Of a stretch of 10,769 bases of DNA, positions 1-6,849 are shown in pieces; position 1 is the stretch's first letter; every line of letters starts with the position of its first letter. The notes under the pieces were generated by a model that saw only the letters and a list, made by a program, of their open reading frames with translations, was not told the DNA's origin and searched no databases. Location: positions 1 through 10,769 of the forward strand of contig CAYXFZ010000082.1 in assembly GCA_964464385.1 (NCBI GenBank), read 5' to 3'. The stretch comes from CAYXFZ01 sp964464385. GTDB lineage: Bacteria; Planctomycetota; UBA1135. Position numbers and translations under genes: made by a program.

Positions 1-1585
1 AGGCCGGAATCAGGAGGGCCTGGTAAGCGGCCTTGAGTTTTCGAATATGACTAGGATCCTCGCCCTTTTGAATGGCCTGGGAAGTCGGCAGGAAAAAAGA
101 GCAAAGAACCGGAGTGACCGTGACCGCAACCAACAAAGAAGTCGCCAGCGAGGCAACATAGGCGAGGCCAAGCGGCTGAAGAAGACGACCCTCGAGATCA
201 GCCAAAAAGAACAAGGGAAGGAAAACAAGAATAATGATCAGGGTTGCGAAAACGATGGAAGATCGAATTTCAATGCTGGCATCCAAGACAATGCGCCGAG
301 GCGGTTGCTGTTCTGCGGATGGTAGCGCCATGTTTTCACGAAGCCGGCGGGAGACATTTTCGACGTCGATGACTGCATCATCCACCAAGGCGCCGATGGC
401 AATCGCCATGCCTCCCAAGGTCATGGTGTTGATGGTGCCGCCGAGAGCATCCAAGACCAGGACTGCGCCCAAAAGAGAAAGAGGAATTGCAGTCAGGGTA
501 ATCGCCGTTGCTCGTAGGTTGAGCAGGAAAAATGCGACAATTAAAACTACGAGAAGGGCCCCATCGCGCAAGACTGCCAGAATGTTGGCCAAAGCCGTTT
601 CAATGAAGTCGGCTTGACGCATTAAATTCCGATGGAGCGTCATTTGCTTCGGCAATTGAAGTTCCAACTCATCCAAGACTTGGTCGACTCGTCGAGTCAA
701 TTCCAAAGTATTCACTTCGGGTTGCTTTTGAATACCAAGAACAACAGCAGTCTGTCCCTGAATGGATGCTGTTCCACGGGCTGGTCGAGCCCCAATGACC
801 ACATGCCCCAAATCACGCACCTGGATCGGGACCCCGTCCCGGCTCTCCAAGGTCAGATCGGAAATTTCCTCGGCATTGCGGAATCTACCGACGCCAGTGA
901 CTAAGTATTCACTGCCCCCTTGAGCAAGAAATCCGGCCGGAACATTTTCGTTGGCAATGCGTATGGCATCGGCCACCTGGGTAATGGAAATGCCATAGGA
1001 CTCCAACCGAATGGGTTCCAGCCAAACTTGATATTGCCGCGCGCCGCCGCCAATAGGAGTGACTTGCGAAACCCCCGTTACGGCCAGCAATCTTCTGCGC
1101 ACCAAGGTGTCGGCGATCGTCCGTAAGGCGATGGGCTCTTCTAGAGTCGAGGTTAGGCCCAAAAATAGAATTTCCCCCATGATGGACGAGATGGGGGCCA
1201 AAATGGGTTCGCCGGTCTGATCCGGAAGAGAATCGGCGACCAAGCCCAGCTTCTCAGTCACGACTTGCCGAGCGCGAAAGATATCTGTACCCCATTCAAA
1301 CTCTGCATAAACGATGGAAATGCCAACGACGCTACTGGAACGAACGCGCCGAATTCCCGGGGCGCCATTCAAGGTGGATTCGATGGGAAAGGTGACGAGG
1401 CTCTCCACTTCGGTTGAGGCCATGCCCGGGGTTTCCGTCAAGACGGTGACGGTCGGGGCGGTGAGGTCCGGAAAAACATCCACCGGAGCTTGGGAAGAAG
1501 TCATCGCTCCCCACAGGGACATGGAGATGGCCAGGATCAGGACAACGGCCCGATTGCGGAGGGACCAGCGGATCAGAACGTCCAT
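1..1585 (-). CDS. CusA/CzcA-family heavy-metal efflux RND permease (N-terminal 528 residues, partial)
   Basis: Inner-membrane proton-driven pump of the HME-RND family, which exports metal ions from periplasm or cytoplasm through a tripartite channel. I translated the minus strand from ATG at 1585: the frame stays open for 528 codons to the window edge. Visible are an N-terminal membrane helix (about residues 12-30), the family-typical stretch PVDVFPDLTAPTVTV (34-48), porter-domain sequence to about 335, then closely spaced helices from about 340. The fourth-helix motif GALVDDAVIDVEN (398-410) carries D402, D403 and E409, the acidic proton-relay region. There is no aspartate in the preceding GGMAIAIG, unlike CzcA (GAIDFG), so this part looks more like CusA. 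The metal-binding methionines of CusA would lie beyond the edge, so copper/silver versus zinc/cobalt cannot be decided. Normal family length is about 1,030-1,050 residues. The start lies two bases after the adaptor gene stop, with no obvious Shine-Dalgarno, which suggests translational coupling. Confidence 0.93.
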   Translation of the reverse strand, partial: MDVLIRWSLRNRAVVLILAISMSLWGAMTSSQAPVDVFPDLTAPTVTVLTETPGMASTEVESLVTFPIESTLNGAPGIRRVRSSSVVGISIVYAEFEWGTDIFRARQVVTEKLGLVADSLPDQTGEPILAPISSIMGEILFLGLTSTLEEPIALRTIADTLVRRRLLAVTGVSQVTPIGGGARQYQVWLEPIRLESYGISITQVADAIRIANENVPAGFLAQGGSEYLVTGVGRFRNAEEISDLTLESRDGVPIQVRDLGHVVIGARPARGTASIQGQTAVVLGIQKQPEVNTLELTRRVDQVLDELELQLPKQMTLHRNLMRQADFIETALANILAVLRDGALLVVLIVAFFLLNLRATAITLTAIPLSLLGAVLVLDALGGTINTMTLGGMAIAIGALVDDAVIDVENVSRRLRENMALPSAEQQPPRRIVLDASIEIRSSIVFATLIIILVFLPLFFLADLEGRLLQPLGLAYVASLATSLLVAVTVTPVLCSFFLPTSQAIQKGEDPSHIRKLKAAYQALLIPA

Positions 1586-1587
1586 GG

Positions 1588-3222
1588 CTAGTGCGAATGC
1601 TCAGGAATGACGCCAGAGAGGGAAACCAAAAGAACGATGTAGGCACCATCTACGACGACCATTTCGCCTTCCTGTAAACCTTCCAAGATCTCAACGGCAT
1701 CTTCGTTCCACGCCCCCGTACGAACCGTGCGGCGAGAAAAAGATTCGCCAGCGGTTTGGACGAACACCACATCCAAACCCGCGTCGTCCACCAAGGCAGA
1801 AGGCGGAACGGCCAACACTGAACGCTCTGGCCCTGTGGCCAAGTGTGCCCTCAGGGTCATTCCCGCCCGAAGCCACCCAGGGTTGGGGATTTCATAAAGA
1901 AGTTCCGCCGAGTGGGTCACGGGATGGACCTTGGGTGCGGCAAGCAGCAACTTCCCGCCTAGTCCGGGCAATTCCACCTGGCTTCCGTTGCTCGGGTGAG
2001 GAAGATGAGCTCGTGGAAATTTGCCAAGGCGAGTGAGATCCGTTTCCGGCACTCGAATGGACACATGGAGTTGACTCAAGTCCTGGATTTCAAACAGAAG
2101 ATCTCCCTCGTTGAGCCACTCTCCCCCTGCCGTTGGGGCATGAATGACCTGGCCCGAAATGGGGGACAATAGTTTGAGTTCCATGGATCGAGATTCTTGG
2201 GCCAGGAACGCGTCCTTATCGCTTTCGAATGAGGCCAGGGCGCGTGTCCATGCACCGAGCGTCTCTTCCGCAGATCCGAGGGAGGCCTGGGCTGAAACAA
2301 GTTGAAACCGGGCTTCCTCCAGTTCTCGATCCGATTTTGCACTTTGGGCGTGCAGGGTTTGGATTCGAGTGAAGGCATTCTCTTCAAGACGGAGATTGGC
2401 CTGCGCGGTTTGCAGGGCAGCTTCTCCGCGACTCACTTCGTGTTTGGCCCGGACCATCGTGTCCTGCCGTTGAATTTTCCCACTTTCCCAATCGCCGAGG
2501 TCTCCAGCCAATAGAGGGATTCGGAGGACTGCCAAGGTTTCTCCTGCTTGAACCTGCTTGCCCAGAGGGACCCGTTGTGCCTGGGATGGAGATTGCAAAG
2601 TGCCCGCAGCCGGGGCAGAGATTCGAGCGGTATGAGTGCGACAGGCTGTGATTCTGGCTGTTGCAGGCACTCGATCTGCTAAGTTTTTCTTTTCTGCCGT
2701 TTCGGTCTTGAGACGAGCCGGCCATTGTTGCTCCTTGAGCATGGTGATGCTTCCAGCCGGGTCGGCTTGAGAGGAGCCTGCTTGACCCACCGCGTCCTTG
2801 GTGGAGTACACCACGACTTCAGGCAAGGGAGGCCGATCCTTGTCAACTTGAAGCGTCCATTTCCAGTTGCCGACCGTCGGGAATTGGACTTCCGCAAGAT
2901 AAATTCCAGGACGGGCTGGTTCTTGCAAATGGATTTGAAGCTTGGTTTTACCCAATTGAAATTGCATTTCCAGGGGGCCGGCCGTGCGCGGAGATCCATC
3001 CGCCAAATTTGTAATGTGGAGGGCAAAACCGGCGGGATTTTCTGCTTGTGGAATTTCATGTTCGAGGAAAAACTCGTGCTGCTTGGTCCAGATGGTCAAG
3101 GGCCGCACGGGCCACTCCTCAGGAGGGGTTGTCTCCTCGTGAGAATGGGTGGAAGGCCAGCAACTGGCCAAAAGAATTGGCAAGAAGCGGAGTACAGAGA
3201 AGTTGGAACAGAATGCGGACAT
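1588..3222 (-). CDS. RND efflux periplasmic adaptor subunit, CusB/CzcB-like lipoprotein
   Basis: Membrane-fusion protein expected to link the RND pump encoded next to it to an outer-membrane channel. I chose ATG at 3222 (544 residues) because it puts a short hydrophobic segment ending in LLASC at residues 17-21, a good lipobox with lipidated Cys21. An upstream in-frame TTG at 3255 would add 11 polar residues, and neither start has a clear ribosome site. After the signal comes an Ig/FixH-like beta domain (about 36-140) of a kind often found at the front of these adaptors. Next are a first lipoyl half (about 198-240), a Gln/Glu/Ala-rich alpha-helical hairpin (about 255-342), a second lipoyl half starting SPISGQV (353-359), a beta-barrel (to about 465) and a membrane-proximal domain. 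It ends in HSH and has another HSH just after the lipidation site, compatible with metal capture. No outer-membrane channel gene (CusC/TolC type) is in the window. Confidence 0.9.
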   Translation of the reverse strand: MSAFCSNFSVLRFLPILLASCWPSTHSHEETTPPEEWPVRPLTIWTKQHEFFLEHEIPQAENPAGFALHITNLADGSPRTAGPLEMQFQLGKTKLQIHLQEPARPGIYLAEVQFPTVGNWKWTLQVDKDRPPLPEVVVYSTKDAVGQAGSSQADPAGSITMLKEQQWPARLKTETAEKKNLADRVPATARITACRTHTARISAPAAGTLQSPSQAQRVPLGKQVQAGETLAVLRIPLLAGDLGDWESGKIQRQDTMVRAKHEVSRGEAALQTAQANLRLEENAFTRIQTLHAQSAKSDRELEEARFQLVSAQASLGSAEETLGAWTRALASFESDKDAFLAQESRSMELKLLSPISGQVIHAPTAGGEWLNEGDLLFEIQDLSQLHVSIRVPETDLTRLGKFPRAHLPHPSNGSQVELPGLGGKLLLAAPKVHPVTHSAELLYEIPNPGWLRAGMTLRAHLATGPERSVLAVPPSALVDDAGLDVVFVQTAGESFSRRTVRTGAWNEDAVEILEGLQEGEMVVVDGAYIVLLVSLSGVIPEHSH

Positions 3223-3318
3223 GTTTGCTTTTGTGATTGGGGTGGAACCCACCAACCCCGGATTTCAGATGGGATGGGCAGGAAGGAATCTGCGCTCAAG
3301 CGCGCAGGAGAGAGAAAG

Positions 3319-3714
3319 TCACGAAAGCGGAGGTCCGCGTAGCCGGAAAAGTTTGGGCGCGAGGCTTGGCCCCAACGTGGCAGAAACTTGGAAAAAAAGT
3401 GCATGAGTGCCCAACGGCGGAGCCAAAGAGACAGAACCCTGCACCAAGGTCTGGTAATCTGAAAAGTCCGGGCTCTTGGAGCCCTGGCCGGGCAGAGCCG
3501 CCCAATCATGTTCTGCTTGAGAGTGAGCTCCGGAATGATCCTCGTTTTGTTGGTTTGGGATCTCCAGACAAACCGTCAATTCTTCCCGGACACCATCATT
3601 GTGGTGTTCCGTTCCCAAGTGCCAAGGAAGCAGGACGACAAAGGCCAGCGCAAACACCACCATCAAAAAAGATGCCTGGAGACGACTGGAGCGTTGTGGG
3701 TCCCTGAACTTCAT
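3319..3714 (-). CDS. Small His-rich membrane-anchored protein of the metal-efflux locus
   Basis: Protein of 131 residues with no family I can name firmly. It has one hydrophobic segment near the N-terminus (about 13-31), which could be a signal anchor or uncleaved signal peptide. A polar periplasmic part follows with scattered metal-ligand residues: H32, H37, H38, C49, H60, H64, H69 and H104. The C-terminus reads LRGPPLS. Small His-containing exported proteins with Arg-(Gly/Ala)-Pro-Pro tails (CzcI-like or DUF2946-like) are common beside RND metal pumps, and this one sits 96 bases upstream of the adaptor gene. I infer a metal-sensing or metal-chaperone role from context and composition only. 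Its ATG overlaps the stop of the upstream amidotransferase gene in an ATGA (3714-3711), so the two are almost certainly co-transcribed and translationally coupled. That overlap and the sensible N-terminal anchor support this being a real gene. Confidence 0.7.
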   Translation of the reverse strand: MKFRDPQRSSRLQASFLMVVFALAFVVLLPWHLGTEHHNDGVREELTVCLEIPNQQNEDHSGAHSQAEHDWAALPGQGSKSPDFSDYQTLVQGSVSLAPPLGTHALFFQVSATLGPSLAPKLFRLRGPPLS

Positions 3715-4310
3715 CCTCGATCAAGTTTAGCAAAGGATTCTGTCGTGAGGGTGAGGAACTGCTGAAGGATCTGGTCACCCTGGGGCGTGAGAATGGACTC
3801 CGGGTGGAATTGCAGGCCAAACCAGGGGTTTTCTTCATGTTGAACGGCCATGAGCAAGCCATCTTCCGTCCAAGCAGTTTGGCGCAAAGTCTTGGGAAGG
3901 TCTGCGGCAAGGGCGCGCAAGGAGTGATAACGCCCAGCCTGAAAGGGGTTGGGGAGTTCCTGCAATAGCGGGCAAGCCCCGTCGTAATGCACCCAGGAGG
4001 ATTTTCCATGCACCGGTACGGGATCCAATTCCAAGGATCCACCACAACTCTGCACCAAGGCTTGGTGGCCAAGACACACTCCGAGGAGAGGAGTCTGCGC
4101 GGGGAGTGCCGCCATGAGTTCCAGGCAGATCCCGGCTTTTTCGGGTCGGCCGGGTCCTGGGGAGAGCACGATGCCGCTTGGGTTCGAGGCGAGAACCTCT
4201 TCCACCGTGATCGCGTCGTTGCGATGTACCATTACCTCCGCCCCGGATCCTGAAAGAGATTGGACCAGGTTGTAGGCGAAGGAATCGTAGTTGTCGAGAA
4301 GGAGAATCAT
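3711..4310 (-). CDS. trpG/pabA: Glutamine amidotransferase, aminodeoxychorismate/anthranilate synthase component II (TrpG/PabA)
   Basis: Class I glutamine amidotransferase that releases ammonia from glutamine for a chorismate-using synthase, giving anthranilate (tryptophan pathway) or aminodeoxychorismate (folate pathway). The 199 residues are full length for the family. The start MILLLDNYDSFAYNL at ATG 4310 is the classic N-terminus, so the 24 in-frame residues further upstream are not part of it. Seen: oxyanion-loop region SPGPGRPE (50-57), nucleophile Cys79 in GVCLGHQ (77-83), HGK (101-103), RYHSL (127-131), and catalytic His169 and Glu171 in QFHPES (167-172). All catalytic residues are present. 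TrpG and PabA are hard to separate by sequence and one protein often serves both. No component I gene (trpE/pabB) or other trp or folate gene is near; instead it heads a metal-efflux gene set and overlaps the next gene by four bases. Confidence 0.92.
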   Translation of the reverse strand: MILLLDNYDSFAYNLVQSLSGSGAEVMVHRNDAITVEEVLASNPSGIVLSPGPGRPEKAGICLELMAALPAQTPLLGVCLGHQALVQSCGGSLELDPVPVHGKSSWVHYDGACPLLQELPNPFQAGRYHSLRALAADLPKTLRQTAWTEDGLLMAVQHEENPWFGLQFHPESILTPQGDQILQQFLTLTTESFAKLDRG

Positions 4311-4381
4311 GGTCGCTTGGCTTGACTCTTGCCAAGAAGACTGTTCCAATGATAGCCAACCATGAAATTCAGGAGGATCCA
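4311..4381. promoter_or_regulatory. Divergent intergenic region, likely promoters for both arms
   Basis: These 71 bases separate the start of the minus-strand amidotransferase/metal-efflux set from the start of the plus-strand membrane-protein/ABC set, so promoters for both directions should lie here or inside the flanking gene starts. I see a TTGACT at 4322-4327 on the plus strand, but no -10 box at a normal distance, and no convincing operator palindrome for a metal regulator. The assignment rests on gene arrangement, not on a recognised box. Confidence 0.35.
4371..4376 (+). promoter_or_regulatory. Ribosome binding site that fixes the start at 4382
   Basis: A full AGGAGG Shine-Dalgarno core lies five bases before ATG 4382. 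It decides between this start and an in-frame ATG at 4322, which has no such site and would add 20 polar residues of poor quality. Confidence 0.8.
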
Positions 4382-4831
4382 ATGACCGATGGCAAACGAC
4401 CGGGTGGGCTGACGGCCTTGGCTGTGATCAACTTTATTTTTAGTGGCCTGGGTGTGATTACTGTCATGGGTCTGGCCGTCCTCTTCTTTGCCGGGGCTAT
4501 TCCCGATGAAGAAGCTCGTTTGGCCTTGGAAGAAGCAGTGGCGGCCATCGGTGGCCAATCCATGCTCGTGGTGTCGTTGGTGCTCAACCTGATTACCATG
4601 GTGTTGCTTATCCTTTCCGGCATTGGTTACCTCAAGCAAAAGAGGTTCTTAGGCCGGACTCTCGGCAATGGTTACGCTCTGGTCTCTGTCATCGGAAGTG
4701 TAATTGGCATGTTCTTGACCCCCGAGGAAATGGGCGGTGGCCTCAACTTGGGCGTGGTCTTTGGCCTCCTTTATCCCGTCCTGACGCTTTTCCTCTTGAA
4801 CACGACCTTCAAAGAAGATCTCGTCAATTGA
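4382..4831 (+). CDS. Small four-helix integral membrane protein, function unknown
   Basis: Protein of 149 residues that I do not recognise as a named family. Hydrophobicity suggests four membrane helices: about 10-37, 60-82, 97-113 and 121-139. A short acidic loop follows helix one (PDEEARLALEEA, 41-52) and a basic cytoplasmic-type loop follows helix two (YLKQKRFLGR, 83-92). The start is fixed by the AGGAGG just upstream. The gene is the first of the plus-strand ABC operon: its stop is 18 bases before the permease start and lies in the same reading frame as it. By position it may be an accessory subunit of the ABC transporter, but nothing in the sequence shows an enzymatic function. Base composition resembles the neighbours. 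Confidence 0.82.
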   Translation: MTDGKRPGGLTALAVINFIFSGLGVITVMGLAVLFFAGAIPDEEARLALEEAVAAIGGQSMLVVSLVLNLITMVLLILSGIGYLKQKRFLGRTLGNGYALVSVIGSVIGMFLTPEEMGGGLNLGVVFGLLYPVLTLFLLNTTFKEDLVN

Positions 4832-4833
4832 CC

Positions 4834-4852
4834 CAAGGCGGCTGACGCCTTG
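4834..4852 (+). promoter_or_regulatory. Hairpin enclosing the TTG start codon of the permease gene
   Basis: CAAGGCG (4834-4840) and CGCCTTG (4846-4852) form a perfect seven-base-pair stem around the loop GCTGA. The left arm includes the Shine-Dalgarno-like AAGGCGG, and the last three bases of the right arm are the TTG start codon of the downstream permease. No T-run follows, so a terminator is unlikely. A folded mRNA would hide both ribosome site and start, and ribosomes finishing the upstream gene (stop 4829-4831) would be well placed to open it. The regulatory reading is inference. Confidence 0.5.
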
Positions 4853-5788
4853 AGTCTGTCCCACCTCAATCCGCGCCACCTTTGGCTCGTTTCTCTGTAT
4901 GCCTTTCGGCATGCGTTGCGTGGTGGCACGGGACTGGTGTTTTTGTTCTTGGCCCTTTCTTGTGGGTTGATGACTGCCCACCTTTTGGTATCACCCGTGG
5001 AATTGCTCAAACTCGAGGCTGCCAAGTCAGGCGCAGAGGCGAGCAGTGTCGAAATCGTGGACTTCATGGAGGAACAGGCACGAGGTCCGGTCAAGTGGGT
5101 GCTGGGAAAATCCTCTGTTGATTTGTCCGAGGAAGCTGCGGCCAAGGTTGATGCAGAAGCTGAGGCCTGGACGGATTACTTGCTCGAAGAGCGGCCTTCT
5201 TTGCTCTCTGCTGTCCTCCTAATCCTCCTGTTCTCTCTCCCTTTCCTCATCGTTTTTGGTGCCTTCAATCAAGTTTCGGGCGACGTCCAAAGTAGAAGTA
5301 TTCGTTACCAGTTGGTGCATACGGAACGCACGAACATTTTCTTGGGGCGCTTTCTGGGAACTTATTTATTCACGGTATTGACATTGGCGATTTTGGTTGC
5401 CGTCATTGCTCTTTACTTCGGCTTCAAGTTGAATATTTATGAAGCAGGGGATTTGTTTCTATGGAGCGGGCTTGGCATGTTCGCTCTTTCCGTCCTGTCC
5501 TTACCCTGGGTGGCCCTCTGTTCCTGGTTGTCGAGTGCGATTGATTCTCCCTTCGGATCTCTCACCGTTTCTTCTCTGATCATTGGTGTGGTACCCATTT
5601 TCGCAGCCATCGGCAAGGCGACTTGGGAGCCCATGAAGCATGTGGTTTGGGTCTTGCCTTGGGGAATCCAAAATCGCCTGCTGCACTTTGATGTTGGCCA
5701 GGTCGCACTTGCCGCTTTGGCTTGTCTGGGTTACACCTTGCTTTTCTTGGCCCTTGGGATGCGTAAATTTACGCGGAGGGATCTGTGA
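4850..5788 (+). CDS. ABC-2 type transporter permease subunit
   Basis: Membrane subunit of an ABC transporter, 312 residues. The N-terminus (LWLVSLYAFRHALR, residues 11-24) is the short amphipathic cytoplasmic segment usual before the first helix of NosY-like/ABC-2 permeases. Helices are visible at about 26-48, 117-140, 161-187, 198-225, 230-250 and 284-304. Between the first and second lies a roughly 65-residue acidic extracytoplasmic domain. It ends in the basic tail MRKFTRRDL. The start is TTG 4850: the only other possible start before the conserved part is a CTG at 4856, and an in-frame TGA lies at 4829. The weak ribosome site and the start codon sit in a hairpin. The gene overlaps the ATPase gene by four bases (GTGA), so the two subunits should be made in matched amounts. 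The substrate cannot be read from the sequence. Confidence 0.87.
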   Translation: MSLSHLNPRHLWLVSLYAFRHALRGGTGLVFLFLALSCGLMTAHLLVSPVELLKLEAAKSGAEASSVEIVDFMEEQARGPVKWVLGKSSVDLSEEAAAKVDAEAEAWTDYLLEERPSLLSAVLLILLFSLPFLIVFGAFNQVSGDVQSRSIRYQLVHTERTNIFLGRFLGTYLFTVLTLAILVAVIALYFGFKLNIYEAGDLFLWSGLGMFALSVLSLPWVALCSWLSSAIDSPFGSLTVSSLIIGVVPIFAAIGKATWEPMKHVVWVLPWGIQNRLLHFDVGQVALAALACLGYTLLFLALGMRKFTRRDL

Positions 5789-6732
5789 GCCAGGTCGAAA
5801 CAGTTCTCAGTGTTCGCGAGGTCAAAAAGAGTTTTGGCCAGGTGCAGGCCCTCAAGGGGGTGAGCTTTGATGTTCCCAAGCGGTCCATTTTTGGTCTGCT
5901 GGGTCCCAATGGTGCCGGCAAGACCACCTTGTTCTCCATCGCCGCCGATTTTCTCAAGGCCGAAGCCGGTTCGGTTCAAGTATTGGGAATCGACGCTACT
6001 CGTCCCTCGTTGCTCCAAGGGCGGTTTTCAATCTTGCCTCAGGATGCTCTTTTTCAGCGCAATGTTCCCATCCTGGATCAACTTGCTTTTTTCCGTCAGT
6101 TGGACGGCATCGGCAAAACCGAAGCCGAAAAAGAGGCCAAGCGCACTTTGCAAAGGGTGGGGTTGGGTGAGTATGTGAAACGGCGGGTTCATGCTCTTTC
6201 TCACGGCATGATCAAGCGTCTTGGATTGGCTCAAGCCTTTTTGGGCGAGCCGGAAGTCATCCTATTGGATGAACCCACCTCCGGGTTGGATCCTCAAAAC
6301 GCTCGCATGATCCGGGACTTGGTCCGCGAGATGCAATCGCGCGCCACGATCATGCTCAGTTCGCATAACTTGGCTGAAATCCAAGAACTATGCGATCACG
6401 TTGCAATTTTGGATGAGGGTCGGTTGGTGACTGCAGGTTCCGTCCGAGAAATCACTCGTGCAGGAAAAACCTTGGATCTGGAACTGTCCCGACCCGTGAC
6501 CGGCGAAGAAAGTAAGCGGCTTGTGGACCTTGTCGGAGTTGGCACCCTGCAGGACCTTGGCCCCAGCCGCTATCGCATTTTGATGGACCTTGCGCAGGAT
6601 GGCGCGGACGAAAATGCAGTAGTTTCCGGTCTTTTGCGCGCTCTCCTGGAGATGGGGATCACTCCTCGGGGTTTGCAGGAAGGCAATACCTTGGAAGACG
6701 TGTTCCTCAAACTTACCGGGGATTCGGAATAG
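5785..6732 (+). CDS. ABC transporter ATP-binding protein (NatA/NosF-like)
   Basis: Cytoplasmic ATPase that powers the permease encoded just before it; 315 residues. Motifs in order: Walker A GPNGAGKTT (40-48), Q-loop Gln86 in ILPQDA, signature LSHGM (138-142), Walker B VILLDEP (158-164) with catalytic Glu163, D-loop SGLDP (166-170) and switch His194 in SSHNL. All key residues are present. The signature has His where the consensus has the first Gly (LSGGM), a change also seen in other members of this export-type group. Residues from about 215 form the C-terminal extension typical of ABC-2 exporters. The start is GTG 5785, preceded by GGAGGG at 5775-5780, and it overlaps the permease stop. The combination suggests export or membrane-remodelling activity rather than nutrient import; no substrate-binding protein is present. 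Confidence 0.93.
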   Translation: MSQVETVLSVREVKKSFGQVQALKGVSFDVPKRSIFGLLGPNGAGKTTLFSIAADFLKAEAGSVQVLGIDATRPSLLQGRFSILPQDALFQRNVPILDQLAFFRQLDGIGKTEAEKEAKRTLQRVGLGEYVKRRVHALSHGMIKRLGLAQAFLGEPEVILLDEPTSGLDPQNARMIRDLVREMQSRATIMLSSHNLAEIQELCDHVAILDEGRLVTAGSVREITRAGKTLDLELSRPVTGEESKRLVDLVGVGTLQDLGPSRYRILMDLAQDGADENAVVSGLLRALLEMGITPRGLQEGNTLEDVFLKLTGDSE

Positions 6733-6826
6733 GCTGATTCGGAGCTCTTGGAGCCTTTCTCGGGGCGGCCAGATCCAGCCTGATTCCTGGTTCCCGATTG
6801 CCGACTCTGGGGTAAGATTGAAGATC

Positions 6827-6845
6827 ACCCGAAAACCGGGTTTTT
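6827..6845 (+). terminator. Possible weak intrinsic terminator or leader hairpin before the VTC gene
   Basis: ACCCG (6827-6831) and CGGGT (6837-6841) form a five-base-pair stem around AAAAC, followed by TTTT (6842-6845). It lies in the 117-base gap after the ABC ATPase gene (6733-6849), where I see nothing else. The stem is short, and the GTG start of the next gene is only five bases past the T-run. It could be a poor terminator ending the ABC operon, or a hairpin limiting expression of the VTC gene, which shows no Shine-Dalgarno of its own. Confidence 0.35.
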
Positions 6846-6849
6846 CCCC

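Noticed and set aside
47..1610. Several plus-strand open frames over the RND pump gene
   Set aside because: The minus strand reads continuously as a CusA/CzcA-family protein for 528 residues; the plus-strand frames are short, basic and domainless.
3223..3255. Upstream TTG start for the adaptor gene at 3255
   Set aside because: It would place 11 polar residues before the lipoprotein signal and has no ribosome site; ATG 3222 gives a normal signal peptide.
2725..3707. Plus-strand open frames (205 and 156 codons) across the adaptor and His-rich genes
   Set aside because: Arg/Gly/Pro-rich products with no domain, opposite clear coding sequence; they are shadows of the minus-strand genes.
4322..4355. 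TTGACT at 4322 as a -35 box for the ABC operon
   Set aside because: No -10-like hexamer at 16-19 bases; the nearest AT-rich candidates give a spacing of 20 or more.
4311..4382. Longer amidotransferase beginning at the ATG at 4382 on the minus strand
   Set aside because: The family N-terminus begins at MILLLDNYDS (4310), and the upstream in-frame residues are the antisense of the divergent intergenic region.
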